64,000 nucleotides of DNA, from NCBI GenBank assembly GCA_965200945.1, contig OZ241749.1, forward strand, positions 868,001 through 932,000. The letters are read 5' to 3'. Both the position numbers and the translations under genes were made by a program. The stretch is from JADCRZ01 sp965200945. GTDB taxonomy: Bacteria > Bacteroidota > Bacteroidia > Chitinophagales > Chitinophagaceae. Shown piece by piece: positions 28,501 through 35,477 of the stretch. Below the pieces are notes generated by a model. It had not been told where the DNA came from. It worked only from the letters and a program-made list of their open reading frames with translations, and did not search any database. The stretch's first letter is position 1; each line of letters starts with the position of its first letter.

Positions 28501-29710
28501 TACCCTGAACCGCCAGGATTACAACCAGAAACTGAGTGTGACGGCGCAACTGATTCCGATCAGGGACTTTACGATCGATGTGACGCTCGACAAAACCTTT
28601 GGCAAGACCTATTCGGAACTGTACAAGGATACGATCGGATCGGCCAACAGTGAATTCGTGCGGCTGAATCCTTATGCATCGGGCAGCTTTAACGTAAGTT
28701 TTCTTTCGTTCCAGACGATGTTTGAGAAATTCAAGCCGAACGAGATCTCCGGTACATTCCGGCGTTTCGAAGCCAACCGCCTGATCTTGTCGAACCGGCT
28801 GGGAGCGAAGAACGGGTATATCGTAGGACAGCCAAACAACAAGGATGCGGAAGGCTATTTTATCGGTTATGGCAAATATGCGCAGAATGTGCTGATCCCT
28901 TCTTTCATCGCGGCTTACACCAATGCCGATCCGAATACGGTGCCGCTGATCAAGGAGAACAATCCGAACATCCGTTCCAATCCGTTCGCGGGCATACTGC
29001 CGAAACCCAACTGGCGGGTGACCTATAACGGCCTTAACCGGATCGAAGGGTTTAACAAGATATTTACGAATTTCACCCTGTCGCACGGCTACACGAGTAA
29101 CCTGAGCATGAACAGTTTCAATTCAGACCTGCTATTCAGCGACCCCTTGTTGCTCGGCGTGCCGCAGTTCCGCGATACCGTATCGGGCAACCTCGTGCCG
29201 TTCTTCCTGGTGCCGAATGTGTCTATTTCCGAATCCTTTGCGCCCTTGCTCGACATGGATATGCAGTTCACGAACCAGCTGACCGCCCGTTTTGAATACA
29301 AAAAATCGAGGCAGCTGAGCTTGAGCCTTGTGGATTTCCAGCTGAGCGAATCCCGTTCAACCGAATTCACGATCGGAGCAGGCTGGCGCAAGCGCGGGTT
29401 TCCGCTTCCGTTCAAGGTGCCGTTCACCAAGAAAGACACCAAGAAACTGGAAAACGACATAAATTTCCGCCTCGACCTGAGCATCCGTGACGACGCCACC
29501 GCCAACAGCCGACTCGACCAGGACGCAGCCTTGCCCACCGGCGGACAGAAAGTAGTGACCATTTCTCCTTCGGTAGATTACGTGCTCAACAATCGTGTGA
29601 ACATGAAATTTTATTTCGACCAGCGCCGGGTGGCGCCCAAGATCTCAACGTCTGCACCTATCACAACCACAAGGGCAGGCGTGCAGATCAGGGTCTCGCT
29701 GGCGCAGTAG
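22523..29710 (+). CDS. sprA: SprA, outer-membrane translocon of type IX secretion
   Basis: 2395 residues. SprA forms the very large 36-strand outer-membrane barrel through which type IX secretion cargo (and, in gliding species, adhesins) passes. The N-terminus MSRISNILRGTILLTAALLS leads to a signal cleavage near AQAQ. Family blocks include FYYRKPTYLTFDEFM, ANIGDKMKLPINYN and IYIDDFEGTRNSIDLRFP (about 832-849), with long runs of aromatic-alternating strands. The only plausible start is TTG at 22523; the first in-frame ATG (about residue 20) would remove the signal peptide. The position behind ruvA matches synteny I recall for other Bacteroidota, unverified. Confidence 0.96.
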   Translation: MSRISNILRGTILLTAALLSLCMAQAQDSTRPSLNRADTLKYPISDRRGEKITSSSSNPFDLQDPANIRDSIEYDPKTKQYYIIEKIGTFYYRKPTYLTFDEFMRIQSKRDENDYFKKRSNILSGLNKRLLKPQLSITDNLFNRIFGNGKVEIRPQGNVDILAGYQGQNIKNPTLPERARKNGGFDFDMNANLNVIANIGDKMKLPINYNTLATFDFENQLKLDYTGTNDEIIRRIEAGNVNFTSKGSLIPGAQSLFGLKTQLQFGKLAVTAVLANQRAQRQSLGLQGGAASSVFQFKANDYEENRHFLLGQYFRNNYNRAMSQLPAVNSLVQILRIEVWVTNRTGTTTDTRDVVALMDLGETNPYLRPPVINPQTNTPYPFNDANDLYRKIINDPTSRTSSAITGKLNSLGLTQVQDFEKTFARKLASTDYYFNPQIGFLSLTQPLQSDEVLGVAYQYSYNGKIYQVGEFSQDVPPDTTAAKSGNQKVLLLKLLKATSQRPTLPLWDLMMKNVYALRSSDNSYLTSIQPTDFQLNVLYEEPSLGSKRYLPEGPKAGQPLITVLNLDRLNNQRDPQPDGVFDYIEGFTVISNQARIIFPLLEPFGRDLDSVAFQGATQDLKNKYVFYPLYDTIKEIAKTYANLDRFLLSGTAKGSSSSEISLGAFNVPQGSVTVTSGGRNLLEGVDYTVDYNLGTVKIINQAILNSGVPVNVQFENNAGFGIQQRSFTGLRLDYQFINTAKKSLSVGATMVKLSERPYFTKMNYSEDPINNKMYGLDFNYRSELPRLTRWLNKLPFYHTNEMSTIQAYGEGAALKPGHPSQIGKGSNGLIYIDDFEGTRNSIDLRFPLISWSLASTPQNNGKFPEASLTDDLSYGFNRSKIAWYNIEPNLQDPRGTNNPVKGYQDFADPRIHGLNQQQLYPAKTPEFGQAQLITFDMAFYPSDRGPYNFDTRAANINPANGKFLNPKARWGGIMRSLDQVDFETGNVEYIEFWMQDPNILKPNSTGGSLFFDLGNISEDVLKDGKRFFENGLPTPNILAETDSSNWGKVPSNPIQVTQAFSNDPTDRPYQDVGFDGLNDTLERQKYAPYLSRLQSIVNPNVFQGAVNDPAGDNFRNYRDEAFDNNRTGILGRYKNINSPQGNSPVAAATATSTAAFTLYPDQEDLNRDNTLNELEEYFEYEVKLDPQNLQVGVNHITDVREFVPPIANAQRERWFLFRIPIKEYNTRIGNIPDFKSIRFIRMYMNGFEDSVVCRFAKLELVRNNWRNFAYSLDTAGTYKPLPDPSPTTLNVLAVNVEENSSRTPIPYVIPPGIERVQQLTNNNLNVLQNEQSLSMQICGLSKQDARGVFKTINLDLRQYRKLQMFIHAESVAGTTALNDGEINAILRIGNDFINNFYEIQIPLRITRPGAKLDTLVWPTANNLDLDLDRLTSLKVKRNNSGNPSVMYRERDANGQIFSIIGNPNLGQVQGFFMGILNVKNESVCTEAWFNELRLSDIDENGGYAALGRVDIKLADLGTISLSGNYKTRGFGTLEQRVNERSREDMSQFDAATNLELGRLLPAKAAISIPVYAGVSQTVLTPEYDPYDLDIKLKDKLSGAPASRRDSIRNDAIDIATTHTLNFTNVKKANTSGKKQKIYSIENFDVSYSYTKTEHHNSLIESEEVIRERGGVGYNYSSSPTYKEPFKKLIRSKSTWYDLVRSFNFNPTPSLISIRTDINRQFSAFRARNVGGPKGVLPETYNKYFTFDRLYNFRWDITRSLNIDFTATNKARVDEAAGRLNKLERQRMWNNFFKGGRTTSYDHTANVTYTLPTTKLPLLNWTTFRVGYSARFNWLAASLDTLARSLGNFISNSQQKNAVGEFDFTRLYRNSRLLRALDWDAAAQAPPPQQPANKADTAKGKKAKVKRDPSEPLVLPGAVKFIGRFITSVKRVSVNYSETGSTNLAGYLDSTQAFGMNFRSMKPGWGFVLGQQPDTNLVNSFGRKGMLTKNVLFNTLNRQDYNQKLSVTAQLIPIRDFTIDVTLDKTFGKTYSELYKDTIGSANSEFVRLNPYASGSFNVSFLSFQTMFEKFKPNEISGTFRRFEANRLILSNRLGAKNGYIVGQPNNKDAEGYFIGYGKYAQNVLIPSFIAAYTNADPNTVPLIKENNPNIRSNPFAGILPKPNWRVTYNGLNRIEGFNKIFTNFTLSHGYTSNLSMNSFNSDLLFSDPLLLGVPQFRDTVSGNLVPFFLVPNVSISESFAPLLDMDMQFTNQLTARFEYKKSRQLSLSLVDFQLSESRSTEFTIGAGWRKRGFPLPFKVPFTKKDTKKLENDINFRLDLSIRDDATANSRLDQDAALPTGGQKVVTISPSVDYVLNNRVNMKFYFDQRRVAPKISTSAPITTTRAGVQIRVSLAQ

Positions 29711-29736
29711 CCAATTTTGCTCCGTGACCATACAAC

Positions 29737-29765
29737 TTCCAGAATCCCGGCCGGGGATTCTGGAA
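29737..29765. terminator. Perfect 12-bp hairpin between convergent sprA and SDR genes
   Basis: TTCCAGAATCCC (29737-29748) and GGGATTCTGGAA (29754-29765) are exact complements around a five-base loop. It lies 26 bases after sprA and 10 bases after the stop of the facing gene. No T-run follows on the plus strand, so it may act as a bidirectional terminator or as an mRNA end protector. Confidence 0.55.
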
Positions 29766-29775
29766 TAACAAACAC

Positions 29776-30534
29776 CTACCCCTTAAACGTATAATAAGAA
29801 TTTGCCTGCGCCACGCATGTAACATCGAGGTCGTTGATGCAGACATGGGGTGGGAGGGAATGACAGAAGTGGATGATCTGGGCGATGTCGTTGGGTGAAA
29901 GCGGTTGATAGCCTTCATACACTTTTTGGGCTGCCCCCTCGTTGCCTTTGAAACGGACGAGCCCGAATTCGGTTTCTGCAGCACCGGGGTGGATGGCGGT
30001 TACACGGATCGCATGCGGCAGCAGATCGATGCGCATCGTCTGTGACAGCATCTGGACAGCGGATTTGGTGGCGCAGTACACGTTGCCTTTTTCATAGGCC
30101 TGCTTGCCCGCAATGGAGCCGATGTTGATGATATGACTCTCTTTGCGTTTGATCAAGAACGGGAGCACAGCCTTGGAAACATAGAGCAGTCCCTTGAGGT
30201 TGGTATCGATCATCGTCTCCCAGTCGTCCAGATCCGCGTGCTCAAACAGGTCTCTGCCCAGCGCAAGTCCTGCGTTGTTCACCAGCAGATCGATCTGTTG
30301 CCATTCTTCCGGAATGCCTCCAATAGCCTTGAATACTTCTTCCCGGTTCTGCACATCGAAGGTGAGGGGAAGCACTTTGATGCCGTTTTCTTCTTCGAGC
30401 GATTGTTGTAATTCCTGCAGGCGGTCGCTGCGTCTTCCGGTCAGGATAAGGTGCGAACCGCCGGAAGCGAATTTTTCTGCACAGGCCTTCCCTATACCGG
30501 AAGTGGCCCCTGTGATCATCACAATGTTTTCCAT
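29776..30534 (-). CDS. Short-chain dehydrogenase/reductase (YdfG-like)
   Basis: 252 residues. NAD(P)-binding motif VMITGATSGIGKACAEKFA (about 5-23), LVNNAGLALG (about 87-96) and the catalytic Tyr-Lys in VYCATKSAVQML (about 152-163) define a classical SDR. Similarity to YdfG-type serine/3-hydroxy acid dehydrogenases is suggested by the GRRSDRLQELQQSL segment; substrate unknown. It is followed on the same strand order by nothing close, and preceded by the mutarotase gene 13 bases upstream, so the two probably form one unit. Confidence 0.9.
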   Translation of the reverse strand: MENIVMITGATSGIGKACAEKFASGGSHLILTGRRSDRLQELQQSLEEENGIKVLPLTFDVQNREEVFKAIGGIPEEWQQIDLLVNNAGLALGRDLFEHADLDDWETMIDTNLKGLLYVSKAVLPFLIKRKESHIINIGSIAGKQAYEKGNVYCATKSAVQMLSQTMRIDLLPHAIRVTAIHPGAAETEFGLVRFKGNEGAAQKVYEGYQPLSPNDIAQIIHFCHSLPPHVCINDLDVTCVAQANSYYTFKG

Positions 30535-30547
30535 GCTTTTTTGTCTT

Positions 30548-30877
30548 CTAAAGTTGAAATATTTTATCTGTTAACATCCATTTTTCACCCGACTTTGCCT
30601 GCGGCAGGGCCTGCTGGTATTTCCACATGAGCGATTCCCATTCCTGCACTTTGGGGTTGCCGGCGTCCATGTCGGCCTTGGTTTCAAAACTGAATGCATC
30701 ATCGGTCTCCATGATCATGAACAGCCGGTTGCCGGTACGGTAGATCTGCATATCTGTGATCCCTGATCCAAGGATGCTTTCCCGTATTTCCGGCCAGACA
30801 GATCGATGATGGTGTTCGTATTCTGCGATGAGGGGCGGGTCATCCACCAGGTCGAGTGCGAGGCAATATCTTTTCAT
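30548..30877 (-). CDS. rhaM: L-rhamnose mutarotase
   Basis: 109 residues, the family length. Interconverts alpha and beta anomers of L-rhamnose (or a related deoxysugar). Family residues: AEYEHHHRSVWPEIRESIL (His for catalysis), ITDMQIYRTGNRLFMIME and MWKYQQALP. No rhamnose isomerase, kinase or aldolase is nearby. Rhamnose is a component of rhamnogalacturonan, so it may connect to the pectinases, but that is inference. Confidence 0.88.
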   Translation of the reverse strand: MKRYCLALDLVDDPPLIAEYEHHHRSVWPEIRESILGSGITDMQIYRTGNRLFMIMETDDAFSFETKADMDAGNPKVQEWESLMWKYQQALPQAKSGEKWMLTDKIFQL

Positions 30878-31077
30878 TTCTTGGTATATCGGAATTTTTT
30901 ATGGTAACCGGAGAACACTCCGGTGAAAAGTTCGCGATCCAAAAACATAGTTATGCAAATTATACTGTTTTGGGCCGCTCTCTCAGTAATAAATCTGAAA
31001 GTATTTATCAAATACAGTTCCACATAAGATGATAAAGAATAAAGATATTTGCGCTCTCTAAAATTCAAGTCACCATC

Positions 31078-32295
31078 ATGTCTACTGAGGAGATCGCCCT
31101 GGCAGAGCCGCTTCCTGTGTCAGTTTTGTCACGGAAACTTGTTATTCTCATGTCCATCGCCTGCGGCGTTTCCGTGGCGAACATCTATTACAACCAGCCT
31201 ATCCTGAAAGCGATCGCGCTTACTTTTCATACCGAGGAGAGCAGGGCGGGGATCGTATCCATGCTTACACAGATTGGGTATGGACTGGGACTGTTTTTTC
31301 TGGTACCGCTGGGCGACAAACTGAACCGCAAAAAAATGGTTCTTTCTTTGCTGGCGGCGCTCGCGGTGGCGCTGGTAGCATTGGCCCTAGCACAAAACCT
31401 TGCGCAGGTGTATGCGCTGAGCGTGGTTGTGGGCATCCTCTCTATCTCTGCCCAGGTTATTATTCCGATGGCGGCCTCGCTTGACCGGGTGAGCACCGGC
31501 AAAACGATCGGCATCATTTACAGCGGCTTGCTGGTCGGCATCCTGGGAGCAAGGATCTTTGCCGGACTGATCTCGGCATGGCTGAGCTGGCGCTATGTGT
31601 ATGGGTTTTCAGCCGCTTTTGTGCTGATCATTTTGCTGTTGCTGAACCGCTATCTGCCCGCAATGAAGAACAGCTTCGAAGGGCATTATTTCCAGTTGCT
31701 GCGATCCACGATCGTACAGATCGTAAAATTCCCGCTGCTGCGGGAAGCGGCTTTTTCCGGTGCTTTTATTTTTGGCGTATTTTGTTCTTTCTGGACCACC
31801 CTCACTTTTCACCTCAGCGGATCGCCCTTCTTTTATCATTCTGATGTGATTGGGCTTTTTGGGTTCCTGGCCATAGCCGGCGCGCTGGGAGCGCCGCTGT
31901 TCGGCAGGCTGGCCGACAAAGGGAACAGCCGGCGTTCCCTTTTCTATGCGGTCGGCACGCTGCTCGTCAGCATCCTCATTGCGAAATTTTTTCCTGATAA
32001 CCTGTTCTCCATGCTGGCCTGTGTGCTGTTTTTGGACGTGGCGGTACAGGCGGCACAGGTCACCAACGTTTCCCGCATCTATACACTCGACAAAGATTCG
32101 CACAGCCGCATCAATACGGTGTACATGACCACCTACTTCATAGGCGGCTCGCTCGGCACTTTTGCCGGTCTGCTCGCCTGGAAACACGGCGGATGGAGCC
32201 TCGTAACGACCCAGATGCTGGTGTGGACAGGCTTGGCCTTGCTGGTGTTGGGGATAGGAGGAAGGAAGCAGCCCGAATTTAATGCGTTCAGTTGA
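31078..32295 (+). CDS. MFS transporter
   Basis: 405 residues with about 12 hydrophobic helices, a major facilitator of the YnfM/AraJ-like drug or sugar efflux type. The loop 2-3 motif is present as PLGDKLNRKKMVLSL. Substrate unknown. The -7-like string GATATTTG at 31044-31051 is followed by CTCTAAAATTCAAG (31056-31069), the same 14 bases found right after the -7 box of pdhA. The gene is monocistronic and converges with the TldD cluster. Confidence 0.88.
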   Translation: MSTEEIALAEPLPVSVLSRKLVILMSIACGVSVANIYYNQPILKAIALTFHTEESRAGIVSMLTQIGYGLGLFFLVPLGDKLNRKKMVLSLLAALAVALVALALAQNLAQVYALSVVVGILSISAQVIIPMAASLDRVSTGKTIGIIYSGLLVGILGARIFAGLISAWLSWRYVYGFSAAFVLIILLLLNRYLPAMKNSFEGHYFQLLRSTIVQIVKFPLLREAAFSGAFIFGVFCSFWTTLTFHLSGSPFFYHSDVIGLFGFLAIAGALGAPLFGRLADKGNSRRSLFYAVGTLLVSILIAKFFPDNLFSMLACVLFLDVAVQAAQVTNVSRIYTLDKDSHSRINTVYMTTYFIGGSLGTFAGLLAWKHGGWSLVTTQMLVWTGLALLVLGIGGRKQPEFNAFS

Positions 32296-32362
32296 TACGG
32301 CTAAATCATGGCTGCTTCCATTCACTCAAATAAGCTCCCTAGGCGGATTCCAGCAGGAAAAG

Positions 32363-34003
32363 CTACCCCAGCGTGCTTGCTGTATTTATTACGTTCACCC
32401 CTTTGAAAAGCGTAGTGGAGCAGCCGTGAGAGACAGCGCTGGCCTGTGACGGCTGGCCCTTGCCATCGGAGAAAGTGCCGCAAAGACGGTAGTCGTTCTT
32501 GTCGCAGATGGCGGTGCACGAGTTCCAGAACTGTTCCGTGGTGGCCTGGAAAGAACCATCCTTCACCATGCCCACGATCTTTCCATCGCGTATCTCGTAG
32601 CACAGCTGGCCGCTGAACTGGAAATTGTAGCGCTGCTGGTCGATCGAATAGGAATTGCGGCCCAGGTAGTATAATCCTTTCTCCACATTTTTAATCATGT
32701 CCAGCGTATTGAGCGGGGTCTTCCCGGGTTGCAGTGATACGTTGGGCATGCGCTGAAACGGCACGCTGCTCCAGTCGTCGGCATAGCAGCATCCCTGCGA
32801 TTCCTTGAGGCCCAGGATATGTGCCTGGTCGCGGATGGTCTGGTAGTTCACCAGAACGCCGTTCTCGATGATGTTCCAGTTTTTGGCCGGCACCCCTTCA
32901 TCATCGAACCCGATCGCGCCAAGGGAACCTTTCTGGGTTTTGTCGGCCACGAAGTTGACGATGTTGCTGCCGAACTTGAATTTCTTCGATCTCCATTTGT
33001 CGAGCGTAAGAAAGCTGGTGCCGGCGAAGTTCGCTTCGTACCCAAGCACCCGGTCGAGTTCGGTGGTATGTCCGACGGATTCGTGAATGACGAGGAACAG
33101 GACGGTGGGGTCGAGGATGATATCATACTTGCCGGGTTCAATTGACCTGGCTTTCAGCTTTTCGTTGAGCTGCAGGGCGGCCGTTTTTGCATCTTCCTGC
33201 ATGTTGTACCGCTGTTTGTACAGCGTGAAGATCCCGTTGTTGATCTCTTCCTTGCTGTCTGGCGTGAGGTACTCATAACCCAGGCCGACAGGTGCGCTGA
33301 GTGCGTTGCGGGTTTCTATCTTACGGGTGGCACGGTCGATCTTTGTGACGGTAAAATTGGGCCACATGCGGTGTATATCCTGTTCGATGTAGGAACCGTC
33401 GGAGGTCGCAATGTATTTCTGTTCATTCACCTGTGAAAGGGAGGAGTTGGCAAAGCTGGCGCCGTTCTGCAGGGCTGTGTTGTTGACTGCGAGCAGCAGG
33501 TCGATCTTTTCCTTGATGGGCACTTCGAAAGCGTTCTTTTCGATGGGTGTTTTCCAGCTTACCTCACCCAGCCCTTTCTGCGGGGCGAGGATCACCGGCT
33601 GAGATTGCAGTTTGGCATTCACTTTGGCGACGTCCACCGCACGGGCCGCTGTTTTGGCTATGCTGTCGGTGTCCATGCTGTTGGTTGCCGCAAAACCCCA
33701 GGCACCATTGGCGATCACGCGGATGCCCATGCCGTACGATTCGGTATTGGCCAGGTTCTGCACCCGGGCTTCCCGCGTGGTGATGAACTGGTTGAGGTAA
33801 CGACCGATCCTGATGTCGGCGTAAGAAGCGCCACGTGATCTGGCCGCATTCAGGGCCGTGTCGGCCATCTGTTTTTTCAAGGCTGTGTCGATGGGGGTCA
33901 GCGCTTCTTCCACGGTAACAGACCGGCCCAGCACGGGTACACCCACCAGCAAACCCGCACCCAGTCCCATGCCCGCCAGGTTGATGAAATCTCTTCTTTT
34001 CAA
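32363..34003 (-). CDS. TldD-family metalloprotease homologue with Tat signal (paralogue 2)
   Basis: 546 residues from a TTG at 34003. TldD proteins pair with PmbA/TldE to form a zinc peptidase that acts on unfolded peptides. The HExxxH zinc motif is HESVGHTTELD and a late SHGC near the C-terminus may give the third ligand. MKRRDFINLAGMGLGAGLLVG is a twin-arginine signal. The start is chosen because paralogue 1 also begins TTG-AAA-AGA and gives the same KRxDF N-terminus; an upstream GTG frame at 34060 would run through a hairpin. It is the last gene of a three-gene leftward set. Confidence 0.9.
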   Translation of the reverse strand: MKRRDFINLAGMGLGAGLLVGVPVLGRSVTVEEALTPIDTALKKQMADTALNAARSRGASYADIRIGRYLNQFITTREARVQNLANTESYGMGIRVIANGAWGFAATNSMDTDSIAKTAARAVDVAKVNAKLQSQPVILAPQKGLGEVSWKTPIEKNAFEVPIKEKIDLLLAVNNTALQNGASFANSSLSQVNEQKYIATSDGSYIEQDIHRMWPNFTVTKIDRATRKIETRNALSAPVGLGYEYLTPDSKEEINNGIFTLYKQRYNMQEDAKTAALQLNEKLKARSIEPGKYDIILDPTVLFLVIHESVGHTTELDRVLGYEANFAGTSFLTLDKWRSKKFKFGSNIVNFVADKTQKGSLGAIGFDDEGVPAKNWNIIENGVLVNYQTIRDQAHILGLKESQGCCYADDWSSVPFQRMPNVSLQPGKTPLNTLDMIKNVEKGLYYLGRNSYSIDQQRYNFQFSGQLCYEIRDGKIVGMVKDGSFQATTEQFWNSCTAICDKNDYRLCGTFSDGKGQPSQASAVSHGCSTTLFKGVNVINTASTLG

Positions 34004-34031
34004 GTTGATGAATTTAAATAAGCTCCTGAAC

Positions 34032-34064
34032 AGGCGTGCCACGGTTTGGAACCGTGGCACGCCT
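34032..34064. repeat. 15-bp perfect palindromic hairpin in the PmbA-TldD gap
   Basis: AGGCGTGCCACGGTT (34032-34046) and its exact complement (34050-34064) enclose a three-base loop. No T-run follows on the minus strand, so it is not a classic terminator. Part of the same sequence occurs at 9189-9206 and, split, at 45989-46044, which marks it as a REP-like dispersed element. It may stabilise or attenuate the transcript between the two genes. Confidence 0.7.
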
Positions 34065-34086
34065 TGTTACCGAATATTTTTTCTAG

Positions 34087-35472
34087 CTATACTGCTTCCG
34101 AAGTGGATGTAAACGTAAAGTCACGGATCTTCATCGGCGGGATCAGGAAACTCCTGTACGATTCGACGTCGACGCTCCGCTCCGGTTTGCCCAGGGCTTC
34201 CACGTTGTTGAGCATGATCACCGGACTTTCATTGAAGCGGAAGTTCATCACCGGGTATTTGATCTTGCCGTTTTCGATGTAAAAAGTTCCATCGCGGGTG
34301 AGGCCGGTCAGCAGAAGCGACTGCGGATCGACCATGCGGATATACCACAGGCGTGATACGAGGATGCCTCTTTCGGTGTTTTTTATCATGTCTTCAACGG
34401 ATTGGTCGCCGCCTTCCATGATGATGTTCACGGAGCCGCCGAAACCGCCGCCTCCACCTCCACGGCCTCCGCCACCGCCGCCGGGACCAGACAGCGGCTG
34501 TACGCCTTTCTGCTTGGCCCAGTAACGCGAGTAACCGAGGTTTTTTACTACCCCCTTTTCGATCCAGTATGTTTTTTTCTGTTCAAGTCCTTCGCCGTTC
34601 CAGGTGCTCGATGGCAGTTCGGTGTTGAAAGGGTCGGAATAGATGGTCACTTTTTCATCCATGAGCTTTTCGCCGATCCTGTTGCCGCCGCCGGGTTTGC
34701 TCATGAAGCTGCGGCCTTCATCGGCGCTGCGCGCGTCGAGGGCGCGGAACATATTGCCCATCATATAGGTGGCTGCCACCGGTTCGAGGATCACCGTGTA
34801 TTTGCCCGGTTCGATTGAACGGGCGCCCACAGAGCCGTTGGCTTTTTGCGCGGCGATCTTGGTAGCAGACAAGGTATCGAGTTTGGAGAAGTCGTTGAAG
34901 CCGCGGGCTGCATAGCCGGAGCCGGTGCCTGCTTCGTTGCGGGTGGTGATGGTAAAGACCACATCGGTGTCTTTGTTGTACCCGAAAAAGCCGGCAGAGT
35001 TCATGACGGCGGCGAAGCCGGTGGTGTTTTCGAGAAAGCCTGCCGCCTGCAGTTTTGCATCCTTGGCGGCAGTAATACTTTTGGCTACGGCATCAGCCCG
35101 CTGGTCGGGGGAAATGGCTGCGGTGCCTTGTACAAAACCGATGCCTTCCTTGTAGTCCATCGGGCCGGGCAGGGGCATGTGCTCGGGGTTCTCCGGAGCA
35201 AGCTGGGCGAGCTCTTCCGCGCGCTGCACCACTTTTTTGAGCGACGCGTCGTCGAACTCGTTGATGCTGGCGGTACCTGTTTTCCTGCCGAAGGTCGAAT
35301 TCACCGACAGGCTGAGGGTGCTGATATCGCCGGAAGTGGAGATCGCGTTGAGGGCATAGCGGATGTTTCCGCTTTCGGAACCGTTGACACTCACGGTGCA
35401 CTCATCTGCCTTCGAATACGTGAGTACTTTCTTTAAAAGAGCCTGTGCCTCTTCTTTGGTTAAGATTGCCAT
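34087..35472 (-). CDS. PmbA/TldE-family metalloprotease subunit
   Basis: 461 residues; the PmbA/TldE partner in TldD-type heterodimeric peptidases. It lacks the HExxxH motif, as expected for this subunit. Family features: LNAISTSGDISTLSLSVNS near the N-terminus, PGKYTVILEPVAATYMMGNM in the middle and MNFRFNESPVIMLNNVEAL near the end. A Gly/Arg-rich loop (SGPGGGGGGRGGGGGGFGG) interrupts the C-terminal half. Unlike both neighbouring TldD proteins it has no Tat or Sec signal. It starts five bases before the stop of TldD paralogue 1, so the two are tightly linked. Confidence 0.9.
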   Translation of the reverse strand: MAILTKEEAQALLKKVLTYSKADECTVSVNGSESGNIRYALNAISTSGDISTLSLSVNSTFGRKTGTASINEFDDASLKKVVQRAEELAQLAPENPEHMPLPGPMDYKEGIGFVQGTAAISPDQRADAVAKSITAAKDAKLQAAGFLENTTGFAAVMNSAGFFGYNKDTDVVFTITTRNEAGTGSGYAARGFNDFSKLDTLSATKIAAQKANGSVGARSIEPGKYTVILEPVAATYMMGNMFRALDARSADEGRSFMSKPGGGNRIGEKLMDEKVTIYSDPFNTELPSSTWNGEGLEQKKTYWIEKGVVKNLGYSRYWAKQKGVQPLSGPGGGGGGRGGGGGGFGGSVNIIMEGGDQSVEDMIKNTERGILVSRLWYIRMVDPQSLLLTGLTRDGTFYIENGKIKYPVMNFRFNESPVIMLNNVEALGKPERSVDVESYRSFLIPPMKIRDFTFTSTSEAV

Positions 35473-35477
35473 ATAGA

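Noticed and set aside
22925..29562. Long minus-strand frames opposite sprA
   Set aside because: They are shadows of the codon pattern of sprA, with no motif or start signal of their own.
34004..34060. GTG start for TldD paralogue 2 inside the hairpin
   Set aside because: It would translate the palindrome and bury the Tat motif; the TTG at 34003 matches the paralogue start.
34032..34064. Intrinsic terminator after the PmbA gene
   Set aside because: The stem is perfect but no T-run follows on the coding strand, so it is listed as a REP-like hairpin.
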